A DNA stretch of 27,268 nucleotides from CAZIPZ01 sp964541075 (GCA_964541075.1 CAZIPZ010000022.1:1-27268); one strand, 5' to 3'. Counted from the first letter of the stretch, positions 1 to 8,135 are shown. Numbers and translations: made by a program. Notes: a model not told the origin generated them from the letters alone.

Positions 1-1065
1 TACATTAATGCGAAGCGCCTCCTAAGCCCTTTGAAGTACCGGCTGTGCGTGATACGCCGCGGAGTCAAGCCACGGGAAAGGCAACGCCTTCTCGAAGAGA
101 TACGCTCTGGGGAAGTGCAGATCATCATTGGAACCCACGCTCTTATCGAGGAAAACGCGGTGTTCAAAAGACTCGGGCTCGTCATTGTGGACGAACAGCA
201 CCGGTTCGGTGTGGTGCAGCGCCTTCGTCTGATGGCCAAAGGCGAGCATCCGAATACTCTGGTCATGACAGCGACTCCGATCCCGCGAACGCTCGCCATG
301 ACTTTGTATGGAGACCTGGATCTATCCGTCATCGATGAAATGCCTCCTGGCCGTTCGCCCATACGCACAGTTCATATGATCGACAGAGATCGCGACCGCA
401 TGCACCGCATCATACAACCAGAAATTGCTCGGGGCCGCCAGGCGTACGTTGTATATCCCGTTATTGAGGAATCTGAAAAACTGGATTTGCGTTCCGCGAC
501 GGATGGCTTCCAAAAGTTGTCGGAGAACTTCAAGGACCGGCGGGTCGCTCTCCTGCACGGTCGCATGAAAAGCGCTGAAAAGGAAAGCGTCATGCGGGAG
601 TTTGCCGCGGGCGATATCGACATTCTGGTTGCAACAACTGTTATTGAAGTCGGGGTTGATGTCGCAAACGCAACCATCATGGTCATTGAACACGCCGAAC
701 GATTCGGTCTTGCCCAGCTTCATCAGTTGCGTGGCCGCGTGGGCCGTGGGCGTCATCAGTCGATGTGCATTCTAATGACGCCGAATCGAATTGGGGATAT
801 TGCGCTGCATCGGATTCAGGCGATGACCGCCACGACAGATGGCTTTCGCTTAGCCGAGGTGGATCTGAAGCTTCGCGGCCCTGGGGAAATGGCCGGCACA
901 AAACAATCCGGAATACCGGAATTTCGCATAGCGAATTTGATCACCGACGAAGCATTGCTATCCCTCGCGAAGAAAGAGGCTGAGCAGTGGATAAGCCGAA
1001 CCGAAGAGCGCGAAAAACTGATCCAGTCCATTTCCGCCAGGTCGCGTTTGGCGACGGTCGGCTGA
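1..1065 (+). CDS. recG: ATP-dependent DNA helicase RecG, 3' part only
   Basis: RecG is a superfamily 2 helicase that remodels stalled replication forks and Holliday junctions. The frame is open from base 1, so the gene is cut by the left edge and only about the last 354 residues are present; the N-terminal wedge domain and the Walker A region are missing. Visible motifs, in order, are GTHALI, the DEQH box in VIVDEQHRFGVVQR, the motif III region MTATPIPRTLAMTLYGDLD, and the motif V/VI block running from TTVIEVGVDV to QLRGRVGRG. This order and the spelling of the TATPIPRT and HQLRGRVGRG blocks are typical of RecG rather than of Mfd or UvrB. The stop codon lies 5 bases before the rsmD start, so these genes are probably co-transcribed. 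Confidence 0.95.
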   Translation, partial: YINAKRLLSPLKYRLCVIRRGVKPRERQRLLEEIRSGEVQIIIGTHALIEENAVFKRLGLVIVDEQHRFGVVQRLRLMAKGEHPNTLVMTATPIPRTLAMTLYGDLDLSVIDEMPPGRSPIRTVHMIDRDRDRMHRIIQPEIARGRQAYVVYPVIEESEKLDLRSATDGFQKLSENFKDRRVALLHGRMKSAEKESVMREFAAGDIDILVATTVIEVGVDVANATIMVIEHAERFGLAQLHQLRGRVGRGRHQSMCILMTPNRIGDIALHRIQAMTATTDGFRLAEVDLKLRGPGEMAGTKQSGIPEFRIANLITDEALLSLAKKEAEQWISRTEEREKLIQSISARSRLATVG

Positions 1066-1070
1066 GGCCC

Positions 1071-1631
1071 ATGCGAATAATTGCTGGACAATTCAAAAGC
1101 CGGCGGCTGAAAGGCGCGCCGCCGTCAGGCATTCGCCCGACCAGCGACAAGCTCCGTGAGACCGTCTTCAACATTCTAGGATCGCGTGTCGGCGGTTCGC
1201 GCTTCCTCGACGGGTTTGCGGGAGTCGGCGCGATCGGAATCGAAGCTTTAAGCCGCGGCGCGGCGGATGTGTATTTCGTCGACCAGTCACGAAAGGCGTG
1301 CCGCATGATCCGTGAGAATCTCGAATCACTTGACGTTAAGGAAGGTTATCGAATTCTTGAAATGGATCTCGGCAGGGCTTTGGACGTGTGCTCTCGCGCT
1401 GGCGCCAAGTTCGATATCGTTTTTCTCGATCCGCCCTATGATCAGAAGAACCTCTACGATTCTTCGTTGAGCTTGATTTCCGCGAAAGGACTGCTTGCGC
1501 CGGGGGGTATAGCTGTCCTCGAGCATTCAAAGCGCTTGGATCTTCCGGATCGGGCTGCACGCCTTAAAAAGACGAGATCACTTGTGCAAGGTGATGCAGC
1601 ACTGGCATTCTACGAACCGGAGGATTCGTGA
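1071..1631 (+). CDS. rsmD: 16S rRNA (guanine(966)-N2)-methyltransferase RsmD
   Basis: RsmD methylates N2 of G966 (E. coli numbering) in 16S rRNA, using S-adenosylmethionine, during assembly of the 30S subunit. The 186-residue protein begins MRIIAGQFKSRRL, the usual RsmD start, has the RPTSDKLRE segment (22-30), a SAM-binding glycine motif DGFAGVGAIGIEAL (47-60) and the catalytic FLDPPYD motif (119-124). The frame is open further upstream to 987, inside recG, but the ATG at 1071 matches the family's N-terminus and has a GAGG just before it. The end overlaps the coaD GTG by four bases (GTGA). The rsmD-coaD pairing is common in bacteria and supports both calls. Confidence 0.95.
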   Translation: MRIIAGQFKSRRLKGAPPSGIRPTSDKLRETVFNILGSRVGGSRFLDGFAGVGAIGIEALSRGAADVYFVDQSRKACRMIRENLESLDVKEGYRILEMDLGRALDVCSRAGAKFDIVFLDPPYDQKNLYDSSLSLISAKGLLAPGGIAVLEHSKRLDLPDRAARLKKTRSLVQGDAALAFYEPEDS

Positions 1632-2122
1632 CGACCAGGGCAATATATCCAGGATCATTCGATCCCCTCACATTCGGGCATATCGACGTCATCGAACGCA
1701 GTTCACGGCTCTTCGACAACGTCGTCGTTGCAATACTTACGAATGCTCAAAAAGCGCCGCTTTTCAGCGTAGAGGAGCGGATCGAGATTATGTCGGAAAC
1801 GCTGAAGCCTAAGTTTTCAAATGTGGAGCTCGATGTATTTACCGGCCTGCTCGTGGACTATGCCAAACAGAAGAGGGCGCAAGTCATTGTTCGCGGCATC
1901 CGGGCAGTGACGGATTACGAATACGAGTTCCAAATGGCCCTCATGAATCGCAGACTTGAGCCGGCTATTGAAACTGTCTTCATGATGCCCGCGGAAAATT
2001 ATTCATATTTAAGTTCGCGGCTCGTTAAGGAAATCGCGGAATTGGGCGGATCGGTGGCAGGTCTTGTTCCGGACGTTGTCGAGCAGCGGTTGAAGCAACG
2101 CTTTCAAAGGGAAAATAAATAA
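1628..2122 (+). CDS. coaD: Phosphopantetheine adenylyltransferase
   Basis: CoaD transfers AMP from ATP to 4'-phosphopantetheine, giving dephospho-CoA, the penultimate step of coenzyme A synthesis in the cytoplasm. The 164-residue length is normal. Visible signatures are the N-terminal YPGSFDPLTFGHID nucleotidyltransferase motif (the TxGH class), the RGIRAVTDYEYEFQMALMNR block, and the C-terminal SSRLVKEIAELGG segment. The start is a GTG that overlaps the rsmD stop codon; a GGAGG at 1619-1623 lies five bases before it, so the start is well supported and translation is probably coupled to rsmD. The next gene begins one base after the stop. Confidence 0.97.
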   Translation: MTTRAIYPGSFDPLTFGHIDVIERSSRLFDNVVVAILTNAQKAPLFSVEERIEIMSETLKPKFSNVELDVFTGLLVDYAKQKRAQVIVRGIRAVTDYEYEFQMALMNRRLEPAIETVFMMPAENYSYLSSRLVKEIAELGGSVAGLVPDVVEQRLKQRFQRENK

Positions 2123-2123
2123 A

Positions 2124-3296
2124 GTGAAGTTGGCCAAAAGAATTTCTCGCATTTCCGTATCACAAACAATGGCAGTCGCAGAATCGGCCGTCAAACTCAG
2201 GGAGCAGGGTTTTGATGTTGTGGACTTCGGCCCCGGCGAACCGGATTTTCCAACACCGGAGAACATCAAGCAGGCCGGCATCCGTGCACTGGAGGCGAAT
2301 TTTACAAAGTACACCGCTGCAGGCGGCATTAAGGAATTAAAGAAAGCCATTGTTGAGAAACACGCTGCCGACTTCGGCTCGCGCTTCGACATCAATGAGT
2401 GCCTCGTCAATGTCGGCGCCAAGCATTCCATATTCAACGTGTTTTCGGCAGTGATGGAAGAGGGGGATGAGGTTATCATCCCGACGCCGTACTGGGTGTC
2501 ATTCGCGGATATAGCTCGATACGTCGGATCGAGCCCGGTCTTCATTCATACCAAGGAAGCAGAAGGATTCCGTCTGACATCGGAAATGCTGGAAGCTTCG
2601 ATTACTCCACGCACGCGTCTTATCGTTGTGAATTCGCCCAACAATCCAAGCGGCGCCGTTCTGGACGATGTTGAATTTTCCCGCATAGCACGGGTCTGCC
2701 ATGAACGGAACATCTACCTGTTGTCGGATGAATGCTATGCCAAGTTCCTTTATGACGGCCGCAAGCCGTTCTCAATAGGTTCGGAACGGGAGTTGAAGAA
2801 CACCATCGTTATCGCCGGATCGCTTTCGAAAACGTATGCGATGACTGGATGGAGAATCGGCTATCTGCTGGCCGCTCCCGAGATCATCCAGTCCGTATTG
2901 AAGCTCCAGAGCCACTCCACCTCGAATCCCGTGTCATTTTGCCAGAAGGCCGCCATCGAAGCGCTGATGGGTCCGCAGGATTCCGTTGTCGCAATGTTGG
3001 CGGAGTACGGTCGGCGGCGGAAGTATGCACTCGATAAGGTTCGTGCAATCCCAGGCGTGCGGTGCGCGGAGCCCGGGGGCGCATTCTATTTATACCCCAA
3101 TATTTCCTCATCGTTTACTCGCGGCGTTCGCGACACCCTGGACTTTGCTGTGCGGTTGCTCCAGGAAAAACACGTAGCCGTGGTTCCGGGAGAGGCATTC
3201 GGAACCACGGATCACATTCGTATTTCGTACGCAACATCGATGGAGCAGCTCGACAAGGGCCTAACGCGTATTGCAGACTTCATGTCCGGACTGTAG
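2124..3296 (+). CDS. aspC: Pyridoxal-phosphate aminotransferase, aspartate aminotransferase type
   Basis: A fold-type I, class I/II aminotransferase of 390 residues, most like the prokaryotic aspartate aminotransferases of subgroup Ib, which interconvert aspartate and 2-oxoglutarate with oxaloacetate and glutamate. Key residues can be placed: the FGPGEPDF substrate loop (35-42), NSPNNPSGAV (170-179) with the PLP-contacting Asn174, Asp202 and Tyr205 in SDECY, the Schiff-base Lys236 in SLSKTYAM, and GWRIGY (242-247). A C-terminal HIRISYATS segment carries the expected carboxylate-binding Arg. The start is a GTG one base after the coaD stop; the Shine-Dalgarno is weak (AAGGGA about 12 bases upstream), so translation may depend on coupling. 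Related enzymes acting on aromatic or prephenate substrates share these motifs, so substrate is inferred. Confidence 0.88.
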   Translation: MKLAKRISRISVSQTMAVAESAVKLREQGFDVVDFGPGEPDFPTPENIKQAGIRALEANFTKYTAAGGIKELKKAIVEKHAADFGSRFDINECLVNVGAKHSIFNVFSAVMEEGDEVIIPTPYWVSFADIARYVGSSPVFIHTKEAEGFRLTSEMLEASITPRTRLIVVNSPNNPSGAVLDDVEFSRIARVCHERNIYLLSDECYAKFLYDGRKPFSIGSERELKNTIVIAGSLSKTYAMTGWRIGYLLAAPEIIQSVLKLQSHSTSNPVSFCQKAAIEALMGPQDSVVAMLAEYGRRRKYALDKVRAIPGVRCAEPGGAFYLYPNISSSFTRGVRDTLDFAVRLLQEKHVAVVPGEAFGTTDHIRISYATSMEQLDKGLTRIADFMSGL

Positions 3297-3304
3297 GGCG
3301 GAGC

Positions 3305-3691
3305 CTATTCGACAATAGCTTCAGCCTCAATCTCGACGAGCATTTCCGGTGAGATCAGCCGGCTTACTTCCACCATGGCCGTGGCCGGCCGTATCTCGCC
3401 GAAGATTTCCCCGTGCGCCCGGCCATACTTTTCCCACTCCGCGATGTTCGTCACAAAAAGGCGTGTGCGGACGACGTCCCGCAGTGATGCACCGGCGCGT
3501 TTCAGCGCGGCTTCGATGTTTCGCAGAGCTTGAATCGTTTGCGCGTGAGGGTCGCCGATGCCGACGATCTGTCCGTCACCGCCACTGGCCGTGGTGCCCG
3601 ATACATGAATCACATTGCCCACGCGTACGGCCCGCGAGTATCCGATCACCGGCTCCCATTTGCTTCCCGTCTCGATATTTGTTCTAGCCAA
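3305..3691 (-). CDS. RidA/YjgF/UK114-family protein
   Basis: A 128-residue protein of the RidA (YjgF/YER057c/UK114) superfamily. The best-known members hydrolyse reactive enamine/imine intermediates released by PLP enzymes, but this superfamily has many subgroups. The sequence shows the family landmarks VGNVIHVSGTTA near the N-terminus, TIQALRNIEAALKRAGAS in the middle, the DVVRTRLFVTNI strand, and RPATAMVEVSRLISPEMLVEIEAEA at the C-terminus. The Arg of RPATAMVEV corresponds to the conserved ligand-binding arginine. The start is a TTG placed directly after the mutY TAA, with a GGGGGA six bases upstream. It converges on the aminotransferase gene with an 8-base gap. True RidA function or a divergent (Rid1-7) role cannot be decided here. 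Confidence 0.88.
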   Translation of the reverse strand: MARTNIETGSKWEPVIGYSRAVRVGNVIHVSGTTASGGDGQIVGIGDPHAQTIQALRNIEAALKRAGASLRDVVRTRLFVTNIAEWEKYGRAHGEIFGEIRPATAMVEVSRLISPEMLVEIEAEAIVE

Positions 3692-4696
3692 TTATTCCCC
3701 CTTTTCCCGCCCTATTTCTGGCAGAGACCGCAATTTCTGAACCGTAGAAATTGAGGTCTGTCCCCGAAATGGGCCTGTCCCGGTTCCCAGGATCTTTCGT
3801 GTCAGCGACGAGATTGGCGCGCTTTCGGCGCGTTTCCATTCGTATCCTTGAGTCTGTTCCAAACTTCCGCGGTAGACGCTCACATCCAGCCGATGATGGG
3901 TGACCGTATGCCGACACTCACCAATCTTATAGAACTTTCCAGACGGCAAGTCGGTGAAAACCGGAAACTCCCACATACCGTCCACACATCGCATCAAGTA
4001 TTGCTTGCCCTTCTGTTGAAGAACAGCGAACAGATGCACGTACACCGTCGCCGGGCGCTTCTTCACCACCGGGATCTGTGTTTGAATGCCTTGACGGAAT
4101 GCCTCACAGTAGGTTTGAACCGGGCAGAGCAAGCACCGTGGAGACTTGAAAGAACATAGCGTTGCACCCAGCTCCATCAACGCTTGATTGACGACTCGTG
4201 GCTCACCGCGATGCGCAAGCTCAGCAGCTGCAATCCATAAGGCTTTCGAATTTTCGCCGCTCCATCCGTTGATACGGGACAGGACTCTGCGTACATTTCC
4301 GTCAACGATCGGGTACGGCTTGTTGAATGCGATGCTGAGAATCGCGCCCGCCATGTACGGACCAATGCCCGGCAAATCGATCAAATGGTCGTAGTTGTCC
4401 GGTATCCGACCGCCGTACTTCTCAACGATGTCCTTGGCCGCAGCCATAAGGTTTTTCGCCCGCCGGTAGTATCCCAATCCCGACCAGAGGGAAAAGACCT
4501 GGTGCTCTTCAGCTGAAGCTAACGCCTGGACCGTTGGAATTTCTTGAATGAAGCGCCGATAGTAGGGAAGGGCCGTCTCGACTTGCGTCTGCTGAAGCAT
4601 CACCTCGGAAATCCAAACCTCATATGGGTCGTAGGAAGTGCGCCAAGGCAGGGGCCGCCGGCTTTCGTGAAACCAGACGGCCAGTGCATCGAGCAT
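3692..4696 (-). CDS. mutY: A/G-specific adenine glycosylase MutY
   Basis: MutY removes adenine mispaired with 8-oxoguanine, preventing G:C to T:A mutations. The 334-residue protein has an HhH-GPD domain with catalytic Glu31 (WISEVMLQQTQVE), the helix-hairpin-helix LPGIGPYMAGAI (108-119) and catalytic Asp132 in VDGNV. The [4Fe-4S] ligands are Cys181, 188, 191 and 197 (C-x6-C-x2-C-x5-C), and a NUDIX-like MutT-type domain follows from about residue 215. The ATG overlaps the stop of the radical SAM gene by one base (TAATG), and the TAA abuts the RidA-family TTG. The last 30 or so residues look unlike MutY and coincide with a palindromic REP-like sequence (see separate entry). Otherwise the enzyme is complete. 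Confidence 0.95.
   Translation of the reverse strand: MLDALAVWFHESRRPLPWRTSYDPYEVWISEVMLQQTQVETALPYYRRFIQEIPTVQALASAEEHQVFSLWSGLGYYRRAKNLMAAAKDIVEKYGGRIPDNYDHLIDLPGIGPYMAGAILSIAFNKPYPIVDGNVRRVLSRINGWSGENSKALWIAAAELAHRGEPRVVNQALMELGATLCSFKSPRCLLCPVQTYCEAFRQGIQTQIPVVKKRPATVYVHLFAVLQQKGKQYLMRCVDGMWEFPVFTDLPSGKFYKIGECRHTVTHHRLDVSVYRGSLEQTQGYEWKRAESAPISSLTRKILGTGTGPFRGQTSISTVQKLRSLPEIGREKGE
3725..3783. repeat. REP-like palindromic element inside the 3' end of mutY
   Basis: Two 13-base arms, GACCGCAATTTCT (3726-3738) and AGAAATTGAGGTC (3746-3758), pair at 12 of 13 positions around a 7-base loop. One extra A-T pair closes the base at 3725/3759. Next to them CTGTCCC occurs twice (3758-3764 and 3775-3781). 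This layout of an imperfect hairpin plus short G/C-rich repeats resembles bacterial REP sequences, which are mobilised by RAYT transposases. It lies wholly within the mutY reading frame and encodes part of its C-terminal tail. Only one copy is visible here, so repetition in the genome is inferred. Confidence 0.55.
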
Positions 4697-5823
4697 TATC
4701 GGCGAGCGAGGGCTGCGGCTTCCTTCATTTCGTTCTCAACCTTCTTTATCTCGACGAGATGCGTGGGATTGAACGGAAGCGATGGATAGTAGCAGTTGCT
4801 TTCATGGGTGCAATAGCAGCCGTTTGCAACTGTTTCCCTGCGGCCGTCCATGACGGGCGAGTACCACAGTTTGGAGAAGTCCCAATCGTAGTCTCGCAGG
4901 TTTCCGACAGCAGGCAGAATTTCGCAACTGGAGAGCGTCCCTTCGTCGTAGATGACGGCCCCGGCAGTTCCAGCCCAACATTGCAGCTGAGGGCGGCCCT
5001 CGAAGGCCGTTTTTGCAATGAGGTCGTGCATATAGACATCGATAGCGGCTTTAAAGAAACCCGCATCGCCAGTGTAGTTGTTCTTGATTAACGCGTGCCG
5101 CGAATCCTCGCTGATGCGATGGGCAAGCTCGTTGTATCGAGCCTTGTCGATAATGAGCTCCCTCGGGCGCGCTGAAGGTGGACGGATGTAATTGATGTTC
5201 ACCTTGTCTGGCTTCAGGTCGTGTTTCAAGAAGTCATACCACTCGAAGATTCGATCCTGATTGCTGTTCATGAAGCATGTACAGGTTTGAATATCGAGGC
5301 GGGGATGCTGCTTTTTGATTTCCTGAAGTTTTCGAGCGGTATCGATGACGATATCCCAGCTGCCGGGCTTTTGCCGGATGCTCTCGTGATCCGCTTGAAC
5401 ACCATCGATTCCCAGCGCAACGGTCACGTTCAGATTCGGACACTCTTGCAGGATGCGCGTGACGTCCGGAATGATCCGCTGCTGAATCTGCCCATTGGAC
5501 ATCAGGTAGATCGATTCAAGCCTGTTGTTCCGGTAAAAGGCGCTCGCAATTTCAGGAAGGTCTTTACGGGTGAACGGTTCCCCTCCTGCGATGATCAAAA
5601 CGCCGAGGTTAGCGCCCAGAGTTTCGCTGATCCGCTCCACGTTGCGCGTGGTCATTTGAAGTTTCTTCCGCTCTTTGTCATCGAGTTCGTCCGTGAAGAA
5701 ACAATGCACGCACCGCATATCGCATACTGATGTAATAAGGACGTTCAGCAAAATCGGCGCAAACGGCCGTCCGGTCGCCATCCGGGCGTATCGCTTGAGA
5801 ATTTCTTTGTGATGGAATTCCAT
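4696..5823 (-). CDS. Radical SAM protein with SPASM-like cysteine-rich C-terminus
   Basis: A radical S-adenosylmethionine enzyme of unknown substrate, about 375 residues. The cluster motif CDMRCVHC (Cys34, 38 and 41 from this start) binds the SAM-coordinated [4Fe-4S] cluster. It is followed by the AGGEPFTRKDL segment and, in the C-terminal third, by cysteines in QCWAG, SSCEIL and NGCYCTHESNCYY. That resembles a SPASM/twitch domain binding auxiliary clusters, as in peptide-maturing and MoaA/PqqE-like enzymes. Starts at 5856 (ATG) and 5859 (TTG) are possible; I chose the ATG at 5823 because an AGAAAG lies just upstream, but this is not strong. No precursor-peptide gene is visible next to it. 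The stop overlaps the mutY ATG (TAATG), so it heads a three-gene operon with mutY and the RidA-family gene. Confidence 0.88.
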   Translation of the reverse strand: MEFHHKEILKRYARMATGRPFAPILLNVLITSVCDMRCVHCFFTDELDDKERKKLQMTTRNVERISETLGANLGVLIIAGGEPFTRKDLPEIASAFYRNNRLESIYLMSNGQIQQRIIPDVTRILQECPNLNVTVALGIDGVQADHESIRQKPGSWDIVIDTARKLQEIKKQHPRLDIQTCTCFMNSNQDRIFEWYDFLKHDLKPDKVNINYIRPPSARPRELIIDKARYNELAHRISEDSRHALIKNNYTGDAGFFKAAIDVYMHDLIAKTAFEGRPQLQCWAGTAGAVIYDEGTLSSCEILPAVGNLRDYDWDFSKLWYSPVMDGRRETVANGCYCTHESNCYYPSLPFNPTHLVEIKKVENEMKEAAALARR

Positions 5824-5902
5824 GGTCTTTCTGGGGTGTCCTTCGTTTAACGCCATCAAGTATACAGGCTTTTGGCGGGTCTGTCCTGAAACCGGATTGG
5901 AT

Positions 5903-5956
5903 GAAAGTCGAGAACTGGTTGATTAGGCGTTAGCCATCAATCAGTTTTCGACTTTC
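5903..5956. repeat. Long near-perfect inverted repeat (hairpin)
   Basis: Two 21-base arms (5903-5923 and 5936-5956) match at 19 of 21 positions as DNA, and the two differences become G-U pairs in RNA on one strand. The intervening 12 bases contain a further GGC/GCC pair around GTTA, giving about 24 paired bases. It sits in the 147-base gap between the VWFA-family gene and the radical SAM gene, both on the minus strand. There is no uridine run after the stem on either strand, so it is not a standard Rho-independent terminator. A REP-like element, an RNA-processing or stability structure, or an attenuator are alternatives. Confidence 0.75.
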
Positions 5957-5970
5957 TTTGGAGCGCTTGC

Positions 5971-6960
5971 CTACGGGCGGTTGTTCGATATCGGGTCGGC
6001 CAGGGGCGCCATGTACCCCTGTTTGGACCGAACCGTCAATTTCGGAAAATCCTTAGGTGCGGTCACTTTGATGGCGACTTCGCGCCATGTCCCGTCAAGC
6101 TTGCGGTTGGTTGGCGAGTATCCGATCGTATAGTGGCTGCGCAGATCATGCGCAATACGCGCGCAAAGATCTTCCACGTCCTCGATCGACTTTGGAAAGT
6201 ACGCTTGACCTCCGGTGATCTCAGCCATCTTCACCAAAGCTTCCTTCGCCCTCTTTGAAGGCGATTTCTGGAAGAGGCTTCCGCGCTGATCGTTTTCCTC
6301 CAGGAGACCGATTGCATACAGCGTGACCTTCGACTCACGTAGAATATCGATGACCTTATTCAAACCGTACTTGCTCGCATTGTCTTCGCCGTCGCTAACC
6401 AGCAGAATCGCTTTCTTGTCTTTCTTCGCTTTCGGCATCATCTCGGTGATGCCGAGATAAAGAGCGTCATAGAGCGCTGTCTCTCCCCGAGTATCGACGT
6501 TATCCAGCGCATCAATCAGGTCTCCGATGCTTCCTGTAAAATCCTGTTCAAGATAAGCGGAGTCGTCGAAATTGACGATGAAGGTCTCGTCTTCAGGATT
6601 GCTTTCGCGTACGAACGCGAGCGCGGCGCTGTTCACGCGTTCGCGCTTGTTTCGCATGCTGCCGCTGTTGTCTATAACCAACCCGAGGCTGAGCGGGATG
6701 TCTTCATGCTTGAAGAGGGAGATCGTCTGGGGGACTTTGTCTTCGAAAACCTGGAAATGCTCCTTATTTAAGCCGTCCACCGGCCGTCCATCTTTGTCGA
6801 GCACGGAGATGGGAAGCTGCACCAGTTCGACATCCACGCTGAGCGTGAAATCGTCGTTTTTCTGTTCGGTCTTCGCAGCAGGCCGGTCTTGAGCATTCTG
6901 CGCAGCCAGGGCGAGAGATGTTAAAAGAACGATGGATAGAGAGATTATCGATAAACGCAT
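5971..6960 (-). CDS. Secreted VWFA-related protein, acidobacterial family (copy 1)
   Basis: A 329-residue member of the acidobacterial VWFA-related family. A hydrophobic signal peptide (MRLSIISLSIVLLTSLALAA) suggests export. A beta-rich segment (about 40-88) leads into a von Willebrand factor A domain with the MIDAS metal site DNSGS (97-101), Thr161 in GETALYDAL and Asp190 in LLVSDGEDN. The C-terminus has the family's repeated signature, here DLRSHYTIGYSP, followed by a short strand-rich tail. Function in the family is unknown; an intact MIDAS suggests metal-dependent protein binding outside the cytoplasm. It lies 64 bases downstream of a close paralogue on the same strand and is probably co-transcribed with it. 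Confidence 0.9.
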   Translation of the reverse strand: MRLSIISLSIVLLTSLALAAQNAQDRPAAKTEQKNDDFTLSVDVELVQLPISVLDKDGRPVDGLNKEHFQVFEDKVPQTISLFKHEDIPLSLGLVIDNSGSMRNKRERVNSAALAFVRESNPEDETFIVNFDDSAYLEQDFTGSIGDLIDALDNVDTRGETALYDALYLGITEMMPKAKKDKKAILLVSDGEDNASKYGLNKVIDILRESKVTLYAIGLLEENDQRGSLFQKSPSKRAKEALVKMAEITGGQAYFPKSIEDVEDLCARIAHDLRSHYTIGYSPTNRKLDGTWREVAIKVTAPKDFPKLTVRSKQGYMAPLADPISNNRP

Positions 6961-7024
6961 TGTTCAACCTGGTGGTCAGGACTGAGCTCCATGCTCAGGA
7001 CACTTTTCTTCTAATGACACCTGC

Positions 7025-8044
7025 TTACTTGCTGATCGCAGCGTCGCCGACCGGCGCGTAGTATCCGGACTTAGCGCGAACGTTTAGCGGGGGAAGTCCT
7101 TTTGGAGCGTTGATCTTGACCCTGAGTTTTCGCCATTTTCCGTCTTTGGCGGTGTTGGTTGATGAATAGCCGATGACGTACTGATTCTTCAACTCAACCG
7201 CAATCTTCGTGCAGATGTCTTGCAATTCGTAAACCGATTCCGGAAAGAATGCTCTGCCGCCGGTAAGATCGGATAGTTCTTCGATCAGAGCCTGACCTGT
7301 GCGACCGGCAGCCAGCTGGGAGTTCCAGTCGTTCACGATGCCGATTGCATAGATTTGAATGTCCTGCTCTTTCACGAATTCTTTGACGTTGGAGAAGGTG
7401 TAACGGCTGCGATTGTCTTCGCCATCGGTGATCAGCAGCAGGGCCTTCTTCGGATTGCTGCCTTCCTTGAGCTTTTCAAGCCCGAGGTAGACGGAATCGT
7501 ACATTGCGGTCATGCCCTTGGCTGGAGCAAAAATCAGGTGATTTTGAAGCTTCGTAATGTCCGTGGTGAAGTCTTCGGCGATTTCCGGACGGCTCGCAAA
7601 CTCGACCAGAAAATATTCGTCATCCGGGTTGCCGCTCTTGAGGAAGGTGACTGCCGCGTCGCGCGCCACTGAGAGTTTTTCTTTCATGCTGCCGCTGACG
7701 TCGAAAATGATTCCCAGACTCATGGGCACGTCTTCCGCGGAAAAATAGGAGATCTGCTGTTCCAGCTTGTCTTCCCAGAGTTGGAAGTGTTCCGCTTCCA
7801 GCCCGGTGACATAGCGATTTCTCGGATCAGTAACCGTGGCATTGACCAGAACCAGGTCGACATCGACCTTCAGCGTTTGATCCTTGCCGGCCGGAGTATT
7901 TTCGTTGCCAGGTTGGGCTTTGGAAGTATTTTCGGAGCCGGAGTTTTGGTCTTGCTGAGCGCGTCCGGCAGACAGCGAAACCATGACTGGAAACGTAATC
8001 AGCAAAATGCCAATCGCCAGGATCTTGCTCTTTGTGCGAGCCAT
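7025..8044 (-). CDS. Secreted VWFA-related protein, acidobacterial family (copy 2)
   Basis: A 339-residue paralogue of the downstream gene. After an N-terminal hydrophobic export segment (about 8-28) there is a low-complexity polar linker rich in Gln, Asn and Gly (30-55), then the VWA domain with the MIDAS motif DVSGS (115-119), TAMYDSVYLGLEKL and LLITDGEDN. The C-terminal family signature ELKNQYVIGYSST is present. The ATG has a very strong Shine-Dalgarno (AAGGAGG) 9 bases upstream, and a promoter with a perfect TATAAT can be seen further up, so this is the first gene of the pair. No partner or ligand can be deduced from the sequence. Confidence 0.9.
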   Translation of the reverse strand: MARTKSKILAIGILLITFPVMVSLSAGRAQQDQNSGSENTSKAQPGNENTPAGKDQTLKVDVDLVLVNATVTDPRNRYVTGLEAEHFQLWEDKLEQQISYFSAEDVPMSLGIIFDVSGSMKEKLSVARDAAVTFLKSGNPDDEYFLVEFASRPEIAEDFTTDITKLQNHLIFAPAKGMTAMYDSVYLGLEKLKEGSNPKKALLLITDGEDNRSRYTFSNVKEFVKEQDIQIYAIGIVNDWNSQLAAGRTGQALIEELSDLTGGRAFFPESVYELQDICTKIAVELKNQYVIGYSSTNTAKDGKWRKLRVKINAPKGLPPLNVRAKSGYYAPVGDAAISK

Positions 8045-8107
8045 GCGCCCTTTCCTCCTTGGAGTGGACGGAACCTGTGTCGGTTAAACCCCTATTAGAG
8101 TAGCGAC

Positions 8108-8135
8108 ATTATAGTACAGAGTTCCCAGGATGCAA
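8108..8135 (-). promoter_or_regulatory. Probable sigma-70 promoter for the tandem VWFA genes
   Basis: Read on the minus strand there is a perfect -10 TATAAT (8108-8113), and a weak -35 TTGCAT (8130-8135) separated by 16 bases. It lies about 64 bases upstream of the copy 2 start codon, in the gap shared with the divergent kdsB gene. Acidobacterial promoters are not well characterised, so this rests on similarity to the general sigma-70 consensus. Confidence 0.5.

Noticed and set aside
6975..6999. Small hairpin CTGAGC/GCTCAG between the two VWFA genes as a terminator
   Set aside because: Only six base pairs and no T-run on the transcribed strand; the gap is short enough for co-transcription.
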